The position numbers were made by a program, and so were the translations under genes. From assembly GCA_964545715.1 (NCBI GenBank), contig CAZJHX010000271.1, forward strand, positions 1 to 7,578: a stretch of DNA of 7,578 nt, written 5' to 3'. Shown one piece after another: positions 5,734 to 7,578 of this stretch (its first letter is position 1; each line of letters starts with the position of its first letter). The stretch is from CAZJHX01 sp964545715. GTDB taxonomy: Bacteria; Myxococcota_A; UBA9042; GCA-2863065. The notes below the pieces were generated by a model that saw nothing but the letters and a program-made list of their open reading frames with translations, was not told the DNA's origin and made no database searches.

Positions 5734-6066
5734 GCAAACCGTCCCAGAAGTAGAGTCCACGGACGTGGTGTAAGAAGCTGAGCCCCGTAGGGGCCAGCCA
5801 GCCAGACACCGTCAGAAAGAGATCGTCGTCGTCGAGCCTGTGGTCAGTGTGGGCAGGTGTGAGGGGTCAGTGCCCACCGGATCCGGAACCAAGGCAAAGT
5901 GGTGGCATTTCAGCGACTTGAGGCGCAAGCGGCCAACGCCTGGCCGACCGTTTTGTCCGGCACCTCCAGGTAGATTCGAACCCGGCTGTCGCTCGGGAGC
6001 GCATTGTATTTGCGACGGGTGGCCCACGTATTGCGGCGATGCTGACGCTCCGCGGCTGTAGCGGCG
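5734..6066. other. Gene-poor stretch between the orfB remnant and the DDE transposase
   Basis: It starts with the degraded right end of the IS3 element. GCCCC-GTA-GGGGC at 5782-5794 can form a 5-bp stem, but without a T run it is not a convincing terminator. On the minus strand, 5910 to about 6030 reads as TRRKYNALPSDSRVRIYLEV then PDKTVG, which looks protein-like and might be the front of a decayed gene. I cannot name it. The expected left end of the DDE transposase element is not seen here. Confidence 0.4.
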
Positions 6067-7323
6067 ATGGCGGGGTGTGGTCGCGGTTCCGTCCGGCCTC
6101 TCCTTCGGCAGCAGGTCACTGCGTTGAAACGCGAGCGTCCGCGCCCGCACCTCGACGATGCCGATCGCGGCTTCTGGGTCGCATTCCGCGCGTCCTGGTC
6201 GGGCTGGACCGATCGGCTCGTGATCGTCACGCCCGAGACGATCGTGAAGTGGCACCAAAAGCGTTTCCGGCGCTATTGGACGCGGCTCTCGCACCAGAAC
6301 CGTCGCCCTGGGCGGCCACTGATCGACTCGGAGGTCCGCAAGCTCATCCGGACCATGGCCCGGGACAACGGATGGGGCGCGCCCCGAATCCATGGCGAGT
6401 TGGCCAAGCTCGGCTTCGTCGTGTCCGAGGCGACCGTGTCGAGGTACATGCCCCCCCGACCGCCGCATCCGGAGAAGGTCCAAAGGTGGATGACCTTCCT
6501 CCGCAACCACAAGGACGCGATTGCGGCGATGGACTTCTTCACGGTCCCGACGATCCGACTGCGCGTTCTGTACTGCTTCTTCGTCATCGAACATGGCCGC
6601 CGCCGTGTGCTGCACTTCAACGCGACGTTCAACCCGACCTCGGCGTGGGTGATCCAGCAGCTGCGCGAGGCGTTCCCGTTCGACCAGCGCCCTCGCCACC
6701 TGATTTTCGATCGCGATGCAACCTTCGGGCTTGCCGTGGTCGGCTTCCTGAAGGCGATCGGGACGAAGCCGTGCCGTACGGCGTACATGAGCCCATGGCA
6801 AAATCCGGTGGCCGAACGCTGGATCGGCGGATGCCGGCGAGAGCTCTTCGATCGCGTCGTCGTGTTCGGCCAACGCCACGCTATCCGACTGGTCCGAGAG
6901 TACATCGCCTACCATCACGTGGACCGAACGCATCTTGGGCTCGAGAAGGACACGCCGGGCAGGCGACCTGTCACGCCGCGACGATCGCCGACCGCGAAGG
7001 TCGTAGCGCTTCCACGAGTCGTGGGCTACACCACCGGTACGAGTGGCGCGAACCGGCCTGACGTCCGAGGACGTAGATCTCGACCAGTGTTCAGGGAGCC
7101 CGTCGTGGCTGATGGGCGCGTGCGCCTGACGGTCGGAGCCGCAGCTACTCCAGGGTGGTCCTGGCTGTCTTCGTCGCGTCCGAAGGTCCGTCGGCCGCAG
7201 GGATCCGAGTGGACGACGGCGTTGGATGGCCGCCAGAGAGTGCGGCACGGGTCCAGATGGGTTTTGAGGATGGACAGGTCCTGGCGCGACGCTGGCGCCT
7301 TTTTGTGCATAGAGTCACGCTGA
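6067..7323 (+). CDS. Integrase-core (DDE) transposase, C-terminus frameshifted
   Basis: Member of the IS481/IS3-like integrase-core transposases. Order: residual N-terminal helix LLRQQVTALKRERPRP; ETIVKWHQKRFRRYW; a helix-turn-helix-like GAPRIHGELAKLGFVVSEAT; then the catalytic core with D156 (AAMDFFTVPT), D215 (LIFDRDATFG) and E250 (NPVAERWIG), a DD(34)E spacing. The true end appears to be GLHHRYEWREPA with a TGA at 7059-7061 in another frame. Loss of one C near 7026 (GGC-CTA reduced to GGC-TA) explains it and leaves an unrelated tail of about 98 residues to the stop at 7323. The first ten or so residues are also unlike the family, and an in-frame stop at 6043-6045 prevents a longer N-terminus, so the 5' end is probably damaged. 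The catalytic core is complete; activity is doubtful. The long opposite-strand frame here is a shadow. Confidence 0.85.
   Translation: MAGCGRGSVRPLLRQQVTALKRERPRPHLDDADRGFWVAFRASWSGWTDRLVIVTPETIVKWHQKRFRRYWTRLSHQNRRPGRPLIDSEVRKLIRTMARDNGWGAPRIHGELAKLGFVVSEATVSRYMPPRPPHPEKVQRWMTFLRNHKDAIAAMDFFTVPTIRLRVLYCFFVIEHGRRRVLHFNATFNPTSAWVIQQLREAFPFDQRPRHLIFDRDATFGLAVVGFLKAIGTKPCRTAYMSPWQNPVAERWIGGCRRELFDRVVVFGQRHAIRLVREYIAYHHVDRTHLGLEKDTPGRRPVTPRRSPTAKVVALPRVVGYTTGTSGANRPDVRGRRSRPVFREPVVADGRVRLTVGAAATPGWSWLSSSRPKVRRPQGSEWTTALDGRQRVRHGSRWVLRMDRSWRDAGAFLCIESR
7254..7277 (+). repeat. Candidate right terminus of the DDE transposase element
   Basis: A 24-bp stretch containing TTTTGAGGATGGACAG lies about 190 bases past the ancestral transposase stop. 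It matches 4631-4654 (second 69-bp repeat copy) at about 21 of 24 positions, same orientation, and 4562-4585 almost as well. Recurrence of one motif, here near the end of a transposase unit, suggests a terminal repeat. The expected inverted copy upstream of the transposase was not found, so this is a partial inference. Confidence 0.45.
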
Positions 7324-7403
7324 GGTGAATCGGGGGGCGGTTTCCTCCAACTCGGTTTGCCGTCGGGGGCTGCTGGAGGGCGGCTGGCGGCGGCATTCTG
7401 GGG

Positions 7404-7578
7404 ATGCTTGCGGCCGACCGCCCGACCGCAAACCGCTATTTCTTATCGGACGTTGGTCGTGCCGAAATCACCCGTCCAGCTCCTCCTGAGCCCTACTCTA
7501 CCCTGCCGGAGCCCGCTCGCCCAGAGCCGTGCGACGACGGAGCGAAGTGCGTCGCCGACCTGGCGAAGAACATCGCCT
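7404..7578 (+). CDS. Possible 5' end of an unknown gene running off the right edge
   Basis: The frame is open from 7329 to the edge, with an ATG at 7404. It gives a proline-rich, polar stretch (ITRPAPPEPYSTLPEPARPE) followed by CDDGAKCVADLAKNIA. No domain is recognised and no good ribosome-binding site is at the right distance. The opposite strand also has an open frame from the edge to a stop at 7443-7445, so the coding strand is uncertain. Confidence 0.27.
   Translation, partial: MLAADRPTANRYFLSDVGRAEITRPAPPEPYSTLPEPARPEPCDDGAKCVADLAKNIA

Noticed and set aside
5782..5794. GCCCC-GTA-GGGGC as a transcription terminator
   Set aside because: The stem is only 5 bp with a 3-base loop and there is no T-rich tail on either strand.
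5962..5990. A tRNA T-arm-like GGGTTCGAATC on the minus strand
   Set aside because: The flanking bases do not pair into a T stem, and no anticodon or acceptor arm is present.
5812..7248. 478-residue minus-strand frame
   Set aside because: It lies opposite the DDE transposase, has biased arginine/proline-rich composition, and shows no domain; it is a shadow of the GC-rich coding strand.

Overview
The window is GC-rich bacterial DNA that looks like an accessory region packed with mobile elements. The species cannot be named. GC-rich third codon positions and two promoters that sit only six bases before their start codons would suit several high-GC phyla. No housekeeping gene, RNA gene or CRISPR array was seen.

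Layout, left to right. (1) Bases 1-1254, minus strand: an intact but edge-truncated IS91-family HUH transposase. (2) Bases 1255-1719: a patchwork of short direct repeats and the 5' end of an IS3-family element with a truncated orfA. (3) Bases 1722-3495, minus strand: the centre of interest, two overlapping genes for homologous proteins of the Topo VI-A/Spo11 (Toprim) type, with no Topo VI-B/GHKL partner in view. One keeps a tyrosine at the position expected for DNA cleavage; the other has histidine there. Both keep the Toprim acidic residues. (4) Bases 3675-4486, minus strand: an AbiEii-type nucleotidyltransferase gene split by a 180-bp MITE-like element with long inverted repeats and a duplicated TA target. 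Removing it restores the frame exactly. (5) Bases 4516-4653: a 69-bp unit repeated twice. (6) Bases 4684-5402, minus strand: a second nucleotidyltransferase gene overlapped by a small upstream ORF, a toxin-antitoxin-like layout. (7) Bases 5626-5733, plus strand: the tail of an IS3-family orfB. (8) Bases 6067-7323, plus strand: an integrase-core (DDE) transposase with a probable one-base deletion near its end, followed by a terminus-like motif that also occurs in the 69-bp repeats. (9) Right edge: a weakly supported ORF running out of the window.

All the cargo-like genes (small ORF, two nucleotidyltransferases, two Topo VI-A-like proteins) are on the minus strand, and broken or whole insertion sequences flank them on both sides. 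This fits a decaying defence or plasmid-maintenance island. The Topo VI-A-like pair is the best candidate for an undescribed system. A role in DNA cleavage, defence or replicon maintenance is inference.
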